From the NCBI GenBank assembly GCA_022839045.1, contig JALHDI010000014.1, positions 1 through 64,000 of the forward strand: 64,000 nucleotides of DNA, in the 5' to 3' direction. Source of the stretch: Sporomusaceae bacterium. GTDB lineage: Bacteria; Bacillota_C; Negativicutes; Sporomusales_B; UBA7701. Below are positions 1 to 7,835 of this stretch, piece by piece. Numbering within the stretch: position 1 is the first letter of the stretch; each line of letters begins with the position of its first letter. A program made the position numbers and the translations under genes. Under the pieces are notes generated by a model. The model had not been told where the DNA came from, made no database searches, and was given only the letters and a program-made list of their open reading frames with translations.

Positions 1-709
1 AGGAGCGCATGAAGGTGAACGAAGCAGGGTGAGCAATGTAGGTGTAGTGGGAGAAGAGCGCCCCGGCCACGCCGGCGAACGCTGCACCGAGAGTGAACGC
101 CAGGACTTTGTATTTGGTGGTGTCGATCCCCATGGCTTCGGCGGCGATCTCGTTCTCGCGGATGGAGATGCAGGCCCGACCATGGGTGGAGTTGACGAAG
201 TTCTTGATGAAGAAGAGAACGAAGATCATCAGGAAAAACGCCCAGGTGAAGTTGGTCAGCTTGGGGATGCCCATGAAGCCCGAGGCGCCGCCGACGTAGG
301 GAATATTCAGGATGGTGATGCGGATTATCTCCCCGAGGCCGAGGGTGGCAATGGCCAGGTAGTCGCCGGTGAGCCGGAGGGTGGGCAGGCCGATAACGAA
401 GCCGAGGATGGCGGCCCCGAGCGCGCCAGCGACGATGCCGACCGCCAGGGGGAGGCCGAACTTGACGGTCATAATGGCGCCGACGTAGGCGCCGACGGCC
501 ATGAAGCCGGCGTGGCCGATGGAGAACTGTCCGGTGATGCCGTTGATGAGGTTGAGGCTGGTGGCCAGGATTATGTTAATGCAGACATAGACGATGTTGC
601 GCTCCCAGTAGTCCTGGATGAAGCCGATCGAGATGAGTGTCTGGATTACCGCGTAGACGGCGATGCCTGCGGCAAACAGCAGGAGATCCTTTTTCGTTTT
701 TTCTCGCAT
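1..709 (-). CDS. livM: LivM, branched-chain amino acid ABC permease (C-terminus cut by window edge)
   Basis: Inner-membrane permease that pairs with LivH in the high-affinity leucine/isoleucine/valine ABC importer. Reading the reverse strand from the ATG at 709 gives a hydrophobic protein beginning MREKTKKDLLLF, with the family segments NLINGITGQFSIGHAGFMAVGAY (shown here only as LINGITGQFSIGHAGF) and LRLTGDYLAIATLG. About 236 residues are visible; LivM proteins usually have about 300 or more, so the C-terminal part lies beyond position 1. The start lies 10 bases past the livH stop, so the two are co-transcribed. The ATPase genes livG and livF are expected further left but are not visible. 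Identification is confident. Confidence 0.93.
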   Translation of the reverse strand, partial: MREKTKKDLLLFAAGIAVYAVIQTLISIGFIQDYWERNIVYVCINIILATSLNLINGITGQFSIGHAGFMAVGAYVGAIMTVKFGLPLAVGIVAGALGAAILGFVIGLPTLRLTGDYLAIATLGLGEIIRITILNIPYVGGASGFMGIPKLTNFTWAFFLMIFVLFFIKNFVNSTHGRACISIRENEIAAEAMGIDTTKYKVLAFTLGAAFAGVAGALFSHYTYIAHPASFTFMRS

Positions 710-718
710 GCCGGTCAC

Positions 719-1609
719 CTACACTTTCTCCCGGACGTTCTTGCCGAGCAGGCCGGTGGGTCTGAAGAGAAGGATGAGGATCAGGATGCCGAAGGCTGCG
801 GCGTCGCGGAAGGTGGAGGAGATGAAGCCGCTGACCATGGCCTCGACGACACCCATTATGACGCCGCCCAACATTGCTCCCGGAAGGATGCCGATGCCTC
901 CGAGGACGGCGGCCACGAACGCTTTGAGGCCAGGCATGATGCCCATGAGCGGGTCGATGGAGTTGTAGTAGATGCCGACAAGCACGCCAGCCGCGGCCGC
1001 CAGGGCGGAGCCGATGGCGAAAGTGAAGGAGATGACGCGGTCGACGTCGATGCCCATGAGGCGGGCGGTATCATTGTCGAAGGAGACGGCCCGCATGGCT
1101 TTGCCGATCTTGGTGCGGTGGACGATGTAAGTCAAAATGCCCATCAGTATGAGCGAGACGACGAGGATGATGATCTGATAGCTGTTGATGACCACGCCGC
1201 CGATATGGAAGATCCCGGTGGGGAGAAGGGCGGGGAAGGTGCGGGGCTGGGGCGAGACGGCGAGCATGCCGCCGTATTCCAGGAAGAGGGAGACGCCGAT
1301 GGCGGTGATGAGAACGGCGATCCTGGGCGCGTTCCTGAGCGGGCGGTAGGCGAAGCGTTCGATAGTCACGCCTACCAGGGCGGAAACCACCATGGCGACG
1401 ATGAGAGCCGGGAAGAAGGACAGTTTGAAAACCGTGGTGGCGAAGAACGCTACATAGGCGCCAAGCATGTAGATATCGCCGTGGGCGAAGTTAATGAGAC
1501 GGATGATGCCGTAAACCATGGTGTAGCCGAGAGCGATAAGCGCATAAATGCTGCCAAGGGAAATACCGTTCACCAACTGCTGGTAGAACTGCTGAAGGAA
1601 TGAATCCAT
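719..1609 (-). CDS. livH: LivH, branched-chain amino acid ABC permease
   Basis: First permease of the Liv importer, 296 residues, the usual family length. The N-terminus contains the typical run QQLVNGISLGSIYALIALGY, followed by LINFAHGDIYMLGAY and repeated hydrophobic helices; the C-terminus ends RPTGLLGKNVREKV, typical of LivH. The ATG at 1609 has a strong ribosome-binding site (AAGGAGGGAACGC just upstream). It is followed by livM after 9 bases. It is separated from livK by 482 bases containing its own promoter, so permease and binding protein can be transcribed separately. Confidence 0.95.
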   Translation of the reverse strand: MDSFLQQFYQQLVNGISLGSIYALIALGYTMVYGIIRLINFAHGDIYMLGAYVAFFATTVFKLSFFPALIVAMVVSALVGVTIERFAYRPLRNAPRIAVLITAIGVSLFLEYGGMLAVSPQPRTFPALLPTGIFHIGGVVINSYQIIILVVSLILMGILTYIVHRTKIGKAMRAVSFDNDTARLMGIDVDRVISFTFAIGSALAAAAGVLVGIYYNSIDPLMGIMPGLKAFVAAVLGGIGILPGAMLGGVIMGVVEAMVSGFISSTFRDAAAFGILILILLFRPTGLLGKNVREKV

Positions 1610-1927
1610 GCGTTCCCTCCTTATCGTGGTTATTGTAGGCGCAGGGCGCCCGAATGCCGTGGTGTCTGTTCATATGCGGACACATATATGACCGAAGGTT
1701 TTCCCCTGCCGAAGCCAGAGTCCAACCGTTGATTTCAAAGGTCAATCCGCCGCTGACAGAATCGCTTCCGGCGGCTGCAGCCGAGAGACGGACCCGCAGG
1801 CCTCCTTTAGAAACGACGGGGGCAGTCACCAGCCCACAGCAGGCCGGCATCCGCCCCATATACACCCTCTACAAGTCCATCTCCGGCGGACTCATGTCCG
1901 CCTTCGGGCCGTAATGTGTTATCCACA
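1610..1927 (-). promoter_or_regulatory. long structured 5' leader of livH
   Basis: From the predicted start near 1927 to the livH ATG there are about 315 untranslated bases. The RNA is GC-rich and can fold; a clear hairpin is GGCGGAC/GTCCGCC at about 1875-1892. I find no U-run terminator and no motif of a riboswitch class I know. An open frame crosses the leader but looks non-coding. Role unknown; inference is post-transcriptional control of the permease genes. Confidence 0.45.
1919..1927 (+). promoter_or_regulatory. DnaA box overlapping the livH transcription start
   Basis: TTATCCACA, the exact consensus DnaA box, begins 7 bases past the -10 of the livH promoter on the transcript side. It is far from oriC, so it may be chance or a point of DnaA-linked transcription control. 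Confidence 0.4.
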
Positions 1928-1933
1928 GTGTAT

Positions 1934-1962
1934 ATTATAGGGAGACCTTCCTGGCCTGTCAA
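1934..1962 (-). promoter_or_regulatory. consensus sigma-A promoter for livHM
   Basis: On the minus strand TTGACA (1962-1957), exactly 17 bases, then TATAAT (1939-1934). Both boxes match the housekeeping consensus perfectly. It lies downstream of the livK terminator and fires toward livH. Confidence 0.85.
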
Positions 1963-2042
1963 TACTTCGAGGAGCGGACTTTTCAACACCAGTCTCCTGG
2001 TAGTGTACTGTGGTTTGCGGAGACGCTGCCTGTGCGTGAGAA

Positions 2043-2070
2043 AGGGGATAAGGACGAGTCCTTATCCCCT
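2043..2070 (-). terminator. terminator after livK
   Basis: Perfect 13-bp inverted repeat (AGGGGATAAGGAC / GTCCTTATCCCCT) starting 21 bases past the livK stop, followed on the minus strand by TTTCTC. It separates livK from the livH promoter. Confidence 0.75.
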
Positions 2071-2091
2071 CACACTACGACGGTGTACCGA

Positions 2092-3261
2092 TTAGGGATT
2101 GACGGTTTCTTGGAATACCATCTTGCCATTTTTCATGGCGATTATGACGGCACTCTTGACAGGGTCATGGTTGGCGTTCAAGGTGATGATGCCGGTTACG
2201 CCCTTGAGGTTCTTGGTCTGGGCGATGGCGTCCTTAATCTTGACGGGATCATCGGGACCGGCTTTCTTGATGGCTTCGACGACCATCAGCGCGGCGTCCC
2301 AGGCAAGAGCGGCCAGGGCGTCCGGGGTTTGGCCGTATTCTTTCTTGTAGGTTTCGACGAACTTGATGGTGTCGGGATCTTTGGAGTCGGCGGCGTAGTG
2401 GTTTACGAAGAAGGTGTTTTCAAGCGCCTGGGCGCCGGCAATTTCGACGACCTTGGGAGAATCCCAACCGTCGCCGCCCAGCAGGGGCACGGTGATGCCG
2501 AGTTCACGGGCTTGCTTGACGAACATGCCGACTTCCTGATAGTAGCCGGGGTTGAAGATTACATCAGGATTGGCGGCTTTGATCTTAGTGAGGGCGGCGC
2601 GGAAGTCGGTGTCTTTCTGCTGGTAGGCTTCCTTGGCGACGATTTTGCCGCCGGCCTTGGTGAAGGCTTCTTCGAAGAACTGAGCCAGACCTTTGGCGTA
2701 GTCGGAGCTCATGTCGACATAAACGGCGGCGGTCTTAGCCTTGAGGGACTTGGCGGCGAAGTTTGCGGCAACCGTGCCCTGGAAGGGATCGAGGAAGCAG
2801 GCGCGGAAGACGAAGTCTTTCACTTTGCCGTTCTCGACGGTTACTTTCGGGTTGGTGGCGCTGTTGGAAACAACGGCAACCTTCTTATCCATGGCGATCG
2901 GGCCGGCAGCTAGGACGTCGGAGCTCGTGACCGGGCCGACTACGGCGATGACTTTGTCCTGGGTGAGGAGCTTGGTCATGGCGTTGGCGGCTTCGGCCGG
3001 CTCGGATTTGTTGTCGGCGACGACAAGCTCGAGCTGTTTGCCGTTGATGCCGCCGGCGGCATTGATCTGTTTGAAGAGCAGTTTGACGGAGTTGACGGAC
3101 GACTGCCCGAAGGTAGCCTGGCCGCCGGTCATTTCGAAGTTGGCGCCTATTTTAATGGTGGCAGGTTTCGCGGGAGCACTGCCGCCGCCGCAGCCGGCGA
3201 GTACGGCAACCATGGTGACTACTAATGCCAAGGCAACGAGCGTAAGCCACTTTTTGGACAC
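2092..3261 (-). CDS. livK: LivK-type substrate-binding lipoprotein
   Basis: Periplasmic branched-chain amino acid binding protein, 389 residues. The start is the GTG at 3261, chosen because AAGGAGG lies 7 bases upstream; a longer open frame exists but reads through the leader. Residues 1-24 are a lipoprotein signal (KK, hydrophobic core, lipobox LAGC with Cys24), followed by a Gly/Ser/Ala/Pro linker. The mature part begins TIKIGANFEMTGGQATFGQS, the periplasmic-binding-protein type 1 fold opening, and contains VVGPVTSSDVLAAGP, typical of this family. It stands alone between its own promoter, attenuator and terminator, so it can be made in excess over the permeases. The ligand could also be another amide or urea; the neighbours favour Leu/Ile/Val. 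Confidence 0.93.
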   Translation of the reverse strand: MSKKWLTLVALALVVTMVAVLAGCGGGSAPAKPATIKIGANFEMTGGQATFGQSSVNSVKLLFKQINAAGGINGKQLELVVADNKSEPAEAANAMTKLLTQDKVIAVVGPVTSSDVLAAGPIAMDKKVAVVSNSATNPKVTVENGKVKDFVFRACFLDPFQGTVAANFAAKSLKAKTAAVYVDMSSDYAKGLAQFFEEAFTKAGGKIVAKEAYQQKDTDFRAALTKIKAANPDVIFNPGYYQEVGMFVKQARELGITVPLLGGDGWDSPKVVEIAGAQALENTFFVNHYAADSKDPDTIKFVETYKKEYGQTPDALAALAWDAALMVVEAIKKAGPDDPVKIKDAIAQTKNLKGVTGIITLNANHDPVKSAVIIAMKNGKMVFQETVNP

Positions 3262-3535
3262 CAGAATTCCTCCTTCATAAATGCATGTTCCTTCAATAAA
3301 CCAATAATTAAACTTGTAGTTCCCCCTACCCTCGAGACGTCGGTTTTCCCTTTTCCCCCCTCCGTTGATACTGGATGCTTGCCAATATGAAAAAGCCCAG
3401 AAAGAAGCCCTCCGGGGAGGACTTCTCACAAGCCTTTTTCCGCCTGCGGTGTAACCGAATCGGATCAGACCCTCCGGTGGCTGGCGGCAGCGCTGCCGCC
3501 CCATAGTACACTAGGCGGGGATGTTTGTCTTTGTG
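3262..3535 (-). promoter_or_regulatory. livK 5' leader with palindrome and attenuator
   Basis: About 270 untranslated bases. In order along the RNA: an 18-nt perfect palindrome GGCGGCAGCGCTGCCGCC (3500-3483); a segment reading CGGTTACACCGCAGGCGG; then a terminator hairpin (3425-3404). The TTACACCG string is also present in the riboswitch before gltB1, but the rest of the ykkC core (GGGTTCCG, GGACCGAG) is missing here, so I do not assign it to that class. The layout suggests transcription attenuation. Confidence 0.5.
3390..3425 (-). terminator. intrinsic terminator inside the livK leader (attenuator)
   Basis: On the minus strand GAAGTCCTCC-CC-GGAGGGCTTC (10 pairs, one G-U) followed by TTTCTGGGCTTTTT. 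It lies about 140 bases before the livK start, so most transcripts would end here unless it is overridden. Confidence 0.7.
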
Positions 3536-3539
3536 TTTT

Positions 3540-3569
3540 ATTATAGGTGTACTGTTTCCAGCCTGTCAA
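3540..3569 (-). promoter_or_regulatory. sigma-A promoter for livK
   Basis: Minus strand TTGACA (3569-3564), 18-base spacer, TATAAT (3545-3540). The -35 is followed by GGC as in the livH promoter. Confidence 0.82.
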
Positions 3570-3760
3570 CAACATTTTATTAACAATACGTTGCCCGATG
3601 TCCTCGTCACAAGAACAATTGTTGCCATCGTTCGAGAGAATGTAGTTAGTTTTCGGCACGACGGAAAAGATTCCTGCCGGTTGTTCCACTTATTTCCACA
3701 AAATTTATACTCCCGGATACGGTCGATACACGGCCAGGCAAAACACGGCCCCAAAAACGA

Positions 3761-3854
3761 GTTGCCTGCGGTCGCCGGCAAGGCTCCGGCAGGGCGCCGT
3801 GTACACGGTACACAGGCGCCGTTCTCCGAAGCGCCGCAGGCGGCGGCAGGCAAC
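3761..3854 (-). ncRNA. multibranched RNA element at the 3' end of the glutamate synthase operon
   Basis: Starts 6 bases past the stop of the last glutamate synthase gene. A 9-bp closing stem (GTTGCCTGC / GCAGGCAAC, 94 nt apart) encloses three hairpins: CGCCG/CGGCG, a 12-bp arm GGCGCC-GTGTAC/GTACAC-GGCGCC with one bulged base, and GCCGG/CCGGC. The closing stem is followed by TCGTTTTT. It could be an elaborate terminator, a processed 3' RNA or a repeat element. From 3570 to 3760 I see nothing else. Confidence 0.5.
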
Positions 3855-3860
3855 CTCGCC

Positions 3861-6185
3861 TTACGCTTTGTAGGTTTTGTACATGTTGATGGGTTCGGCG
3901 TTGTCGTACATCGTCCATATCCCGCAGGGGCAGACGCCGGCGCAGATGCCGCAGCCGATGCACTTTGCGGAATCGCTTACATATTCGAATTCCCCGCCCG
4001 GCTTGGCGACGCGGGTGATGGCGTTTTCGGGACAGGATTTCATGCACATGTGGCAGTCGCGGCAGGTGCCGCAGCTGATGCAGCGCAGGTAGTCGTCGCC
4101 GGGGGCGGGCAGGTCGCAGCTGTGGCATTTTTTGAAGTAAGCGGTGCTGAGTCGCCCGGCAGGGATGCGCTGTTTCTTCTCGGGCTGGTATGCGCCGCCG
4201 GTTAGGTAAGCATCGGCAGCCAGCGCGGCCTGACGGCCGGCGGCCACGGCGTCGACCAGGCGGCCGGGGCGAATGGTGTCGCCGGCGGTGAACACGCCGG
4301 GGGCGACGGAATAGTCGGCAGCCGGTTTGAGGCAGCCTCGCTCCAGGGCGATGTCCGCCGGCAGGTAGCTGAGATCGGGGGCTTCGCCGATGGTGATGAT
4401 GATGGTGTCGCCGGGAATAAGGTCGCCGTTTTTGAGGATTATGCCTTCGGCGGTGATTTCCTTCGTTTCGACCGGCCAGAGAAGTTTGCCGCCAAGTTCT
4501 TCGACGTGGGCGATTTCCTTGGTGAAAGCGGCCGGCGCCTGGATGTCGATACACGTGACTTCCTGCGCCCCCATCTGGTATGCGCCGACGGCGGCGTCCA
4601 TGCCGGAGTTGCCGCAGCCGATGACGATGACCCGCCTGCCGACGGCCGGTTTCTCGCCGCGGTTGACGGCTTTGAGGAAGTCGAGTCCCTTGACGATGCG
4701 TTCGTGGCCCGGCCAGGGGATGACCCGCGAAACGTGGGCGCCGGTGGCGACGACAACGGCGTCGCTGGCGCTGCGGATGGCGGCGAATTTGTCTTTGTCT
4801 ACGCGGATACCGGTTTTGAATTCTACGCCAAGGCTTTCGATGCGGGCGAGCTCTTTGCGCAACGATTCCTGCGGCAGGCGGCCGCGGGGGATGACCTGCT
4901 CCATTTTGCCGCCCATGGCGGCGTTTTCTTCGTAGACGGTAACGCCGTGGCCCTGGCGGGCGAGGTGCCAGGCGGCGGTGAGGCCGGCGGCGCCGCCGCC
5001 GATAACGGCGATCTTCTTGCCGGTCTTGCCGTTGGGCGGCGCGATCAAGGTATCGGCAGAGTGGCGGCCGAGAAGGCCGATCTGGGCGGAAAGGTCGATC
5101 TGCTGGCGGGTACATTCGTCCATGCAGAGGTTGGGACAGACGGCACCGCAGATGGAGGCGGGGAAGGGGGTGTATTCGAGGATGAGACGGTAGGCTTCTT
5201 CGATCTTGCCTTCCCGCAGGAGGTTGAACCGCTGCTGGGAGGGTATGGAGGCGGTACAGCCCGCTTCGCATGGCGCGGCGTAGCGGGCGTTCTCCCACTG
5301 AGGCACGCGCTGGCGGTTGATGCCAGTGGCTACGAGACCGATGGTGGCGAGGTCGTCGCTGCAGACGTCGCCGAAGATGCCGCCCGGCACCCATTCGGCG
5401 GTGCGGAAGGCGCGGATGTCAGTATTGACTTTCTTGGGACGCTCGTCGTAGGTGAGAGGGACGACTTTCCGCCATTCTTCCCAGACGGCGAGGCTTTCTT
5501 CAAGCTCCGGACGGCCGATGCTGCCGAGGAAGTCGTTCATCTTGCCGGCGAGGTAGGCTATATCGCCTTCGTCAAGGGGCATGACTTTGACGTCTTTGGC
5601 CGATAGGCCGGCCGCCCGGCCGCGGAAATATAGCCGGCCGCCGACCATGCCTACGCAGGCCCTGTCGCCCAGCACCGACTCGAGGTCTTCGCTGTCAAGG
5701 CCGCAGACGACGGCGATGCCGCCGGACATGAATTCGAACGAGAAGGAGCCGCAGCTTTTCAGCACCCAGAATTCGGGCGGGGCGTAGAGCGGGTCGTGCT
5801 TCATCATCGAGCCGGAGCGGGTGCCGACGCGGCCGCCGACGTAGACGGTGCCGGAAGCGGCGCAGTGAGCGCTGGTGTCGCCGCCGTCGCCCCTGACGAC
5901 AATGCGGCCGCCGGCGTTGAGCCAGCCGACGTCGGCCGGGGCGGGGCCGTCGACGATGATTTCGGTGCCTTCCATGCACATCGAGCCGACGCGCTGGCCG
6001 GGGTTGGTGACGAAGAATCTGAGCGGCTTGCCTTCCGGATGCCAGAGCGGGCCGCCGATGTCGTGCTGGCCGGCGGCCTCGATATGGAATTCGGTCTCGC
6101 CCTGGGCGAGGGCGTCGTTGACTGCCTGCAGGAGGTCCTGCGTAGGCATCCGGGTGTTGCCATCGAAGGCTTTGATCTTAAACAC
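3861..6185 (-). CDS. glutamate synthase: GltB3 (GXGXG) domain fused to GltD-like reductase and ferredoxin
   Basis: 774-residue fusion. Residues about 1-215 are the GXGXG/alpha-helix structural domain of glutamate synthase (Gly-rich strands such as GGRIVVRGDGG and SGTVYVGGRVG). Residues about 300-360 hold a GltD-type iron-sulfur region (CEAGC, CGAVCPNLCMDEC). An FAD-binding GGGAAG lies near residues 395-401, an NAD(P)H-binding GCGNSG near 523-528, and a C-terminal tail has several ferredoxin motifs (CISCGTCRDCHMC, CIGCGICAGVC). It would carry electrons from NAD(P)H to the FMN subunit. The start is GTG at 6185 with GGAGGG 8 bases upstream. In most bacteria GltB3 is part of large GltB and GltD is separate, so this fusion is unusual. 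It lies 12 bases after gltB2. Confidence 0.9.
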   Translation of the reverse strand: MFKIKAFDGNTRMPTQDLLQAVNDALAQGETEFHIEAAGQHDIGGPLWHPEGKPLRFFVTNPGQRVGSMCMEGTEIIVDGPAPADVGWLNAGGRIVVRGDGGDTSAHCAASGTVYVGGRVGTRSGSMMKHDPLYAPPEFWVLKSCGSFSFEFMSGGIAVVCGLDSEDLESVLGDRACVGMVGGRLYFRGRAAGLSAKDVKVMPLDEGDIAYLAGKMNDFLGSIGRPELEESLAVWEEWRKVVPLTYDERPKKVNTDIRAFRTAEWVPGGIFGDVCSDDLATIGLVATGINRQRVPQWENARYAAPCEAGCTASIPSQQRFNLLREGKIEEAYRLILEYTPFPASICGAVCPNLCMDECTRQQIDLSAQIGLLGRHSADTLIAPPNGKTGKKIAVIGGGAAGLTAAWHLARQGHGVTVYEENAAMGGKMEQVIPRGRLPQESLRKELARIESLGVEFKTGIRVDKDKFAAIRSASDAVVVATGAHVSRVIPWPGHERIVKGLDFLKAVNRGEKPAVGRRVIVIGCGNSGMDAAVGAYQMGAQEVTCIDIQAPAAFTKEIAHVEELGGKLLWPVETKEITAEGIILKNGDLIPGDTIIITIGEAPDLSYLPADIALERGCLKPAADYSVAPGVFTAGDTIRPGRLVDAVAAGRQAALAADAYLTGGAYQPEKKQRIPAGRLSTAYFKKCHSCDLPAPGDDYLRCISCGTCRDCHMCMKSCPENAITRVAKPGGEFEYVSDSAKCIGCGICAGVCPCGIWTMYDNAEPINMYKTYKA

Positions 6186-6197
6186 TACGCATCCCTC

Positions 6198-7835
6198 CTA
6201 GCAAGAATATGATATCGCCAGCTTGTCGGCGATGGCTTTATCGGTGGTTACGAGGGCGTCGGAGCGGCCGACCGGCAGCGAGCTGTTGCCGATGGGGGCC
6301 ATAAGTTTCCTGAGTTCGCCGTCGAGGGCCAGCATGTAGTCGACGATGTTCTGGGCCGCCTTGTCGACGTCGAGGCGCCGTACCAGGCGCGGGTCCTGGG
6401 TGCAGATGCCGGTAGGGCAGAGGCCGGTGTTGCAGGCGTTGCAACGGCCCTCTTCGTTGCCGATGCAGCCGCACAGCTGGATGAGCAGTTTGCCGAGGAA
6501 GACGCCGTTGGCGCCGAGACAGATCATCTTGAAGGCGTCGGCCGCGGCGTTGCCGGTGAGGCCCAGGCCGCCGCCGGCCCATAGGGGTATTTGGCCCTGG
6601 CGGCCCTGCTTGACGGCGGCCAGGTAGCATTCGCGGACCTTGGAGACGACGGGGTGCCCGGTGTGGTCGAGCGACACTTCGTTGGCCGCGCCGGTGCCGC
6701 CCTGGATGCCGTCGAGGAAGAAGCCGCCGCAGATCTTGTAGGGATCGCGGAGGAGGTTGTTGTAGACGGATACGGAGGTGGCGGAGGCGGCGCACTTGAT
6801 GGCGACCGGCACGCGGAATTTGAAGGCGGCGTTGAGGGACATGTGCATTTTCTGTACCGATTCCTCGATGGAATAGAGGCCTTGGTGGTTGGGAGGGGAG
6901 AGGAGGTCGGCCTTGGGCACGCCGCGGATGGCCTGGATGTGCTCGGCGACCTTGGCGGCGGGCAGCAGGCCGCCGTCGCCCGGCTTGGCGCCCTGGCCGA
7001 TTTTGATGAGGATCCCGGCCGGGTCGACCTTCATGTGGGGCATGGCCTTGATGATGCGGTTCCAGCCGAAGTGGCCGGAGGCGATCTGGATGATCATGTA
7101 TTTGAGGTAGTTGGATTTCATCAGTTGGACGGGCATGCCGCCTTCGCCGGAGCTCATGCGCACGGGCATGTCGTACTTCTCGTTAAGGTAGGCGGTGGCA
7201 AGGCAGACGGCTTCCCACGCCCGGGTGGAGAGGGCGCCGACGGACATGTCGCTGAAGATGACGGGGTAAATCCAGCGCACGGGCGGCGTCCAATCGGACA
7301 GCTTGAGCTCGCCGTCGTCGATGGAGAAGGGCAGCTCGCCGGGCAGCAGCACCCGGCCGAAGGGGGCGAGGATGTCGAAGGTGTGTCGCTCGGAATCGAG
7401 CGAGGGGTCGGTCATTTGGGAAATGCGGCCGACGACGATTTTGTCGAGGGTCCGGTCTTTGAGGAGGTTGTTGCGGCCGCCGCGCTTTATGGGGTTGCCG
7501 CCGCCGCGGGCGAGCATGTTGAGGCGAGCGTCTTCGTTGCGCACCGGCCGGATGGCCCGGTTGGGGCAGGCCTTCTCGCACATGCCGCAGCCTCGACAGA
7601 AATTGGCGACGCTGTTTTTTTGCTTGATGACCGGGATAGCCCGGTGGGTCTGGTTGGGTTCGGGGACGTAGGCGGTGGAGATGGTAACCGAGCGGCGCTC
7701 GACCCCGGCTTCGATGGCCTTGAAGGTGCAGGCTGCCACGCAGCTGCCGCACATGGTACAGCGCTCGGGGCTGTATTCGATTTTCCACGGGAGGTCGTTG
7801 AAGGTCACGTCCTGGATCTTCGTTACTGTTTCCAT
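6198..7835 (-). CDS. glutamate synthase FMN/2-oxoglutarate subunit (GltB2, archaeal type)
   Basis: 545 residues. The N-terminus carries two 4Fe-4S ferredoxin motifs (CTMCGSCVAAC near residue 26; CRGCGMCEKACP near residue 80). The rest is the FMN-binding TIM barrel of glutamate synthase (SSGEGGMPVQ, IKIGQGAKPGDGG, DGIQGGTGAA, AGGGLGLTGNAAAD) and the Cys-rich CNACNTGLCPTGIC segment that binds the FeS cluster. It aminates 2-oxoglutarate with ammonia channelled from the glutaminase. The ATG at 7835 has GGAGGTG upstream and overlaps the gltB1 end by 13 bases, so translation is coupled. Confidence 0.92.
   Translation of the reverse strand: METVTKIQDVTFNDLPWKIEYSPERCTMCGSCVAACTFKAIEAGVERRSVTISTAYVPEPNQTHRAIPVIKQKNSVANFCRGCGMCEKACPNRAIRPVRNEDARLNMLARGGGNPIKRGGRNNLLKDRTLDKIVVGRISQMTDPSLDSERHTFDILAPFGRVLLPGELPFSIDDGELKLSDWTPPVRWIYPVIFSDMSVGALSTRAWEAVCLATAYLNEKYDMPVRMSSGEGGMPVQLMKSNYLKYMIIQIASGHFGWNRIIKAMPHMKVDPAGILIKIGQGAKPGDGGLLPAAKVAEHIQAIRGVPKADLLSPPNHQGLYSIEESVQKMHMSLNAAFKFRVPVAIKCAASATSVSVYNNLLRDPYKICGGFFLDGIQGGTGAANEVSLDHTGHPVVSKVRECYLAAVKQGRQGQIPLWAGGGLGLTGNAAADAFKMICLGANGVFLGKLLIQLCGCIGNEEGRCNACNTGLCPTGICTQDPRLVRRLDVDKAAQNIVDYMLALDGELRKLMAPIGNSSLPVGRSDALVTTDKAIADKLAISYSC

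Noticed and set aside
29..1603. 524-codon plus-strand open frame over livM/livH
   Set aside because: Antisense shadow of the liv permeases; composition (Glu/Asp/Gly-rich) is typical of reverse-frame reading in GC-rich DNA and no start signal is present.
1610..1927. T-box leader before livH
   Set aside because: The conserved antiterminator T-box sequence and a terminator are both missing.
3326..3511. Possible leader peptide in the livK leader (begins MYYGAAALPPATGG)
   Set aside because: No ribosome-binding site and no run of Leu/Ile/Val codons as expected for a translational attenuator.
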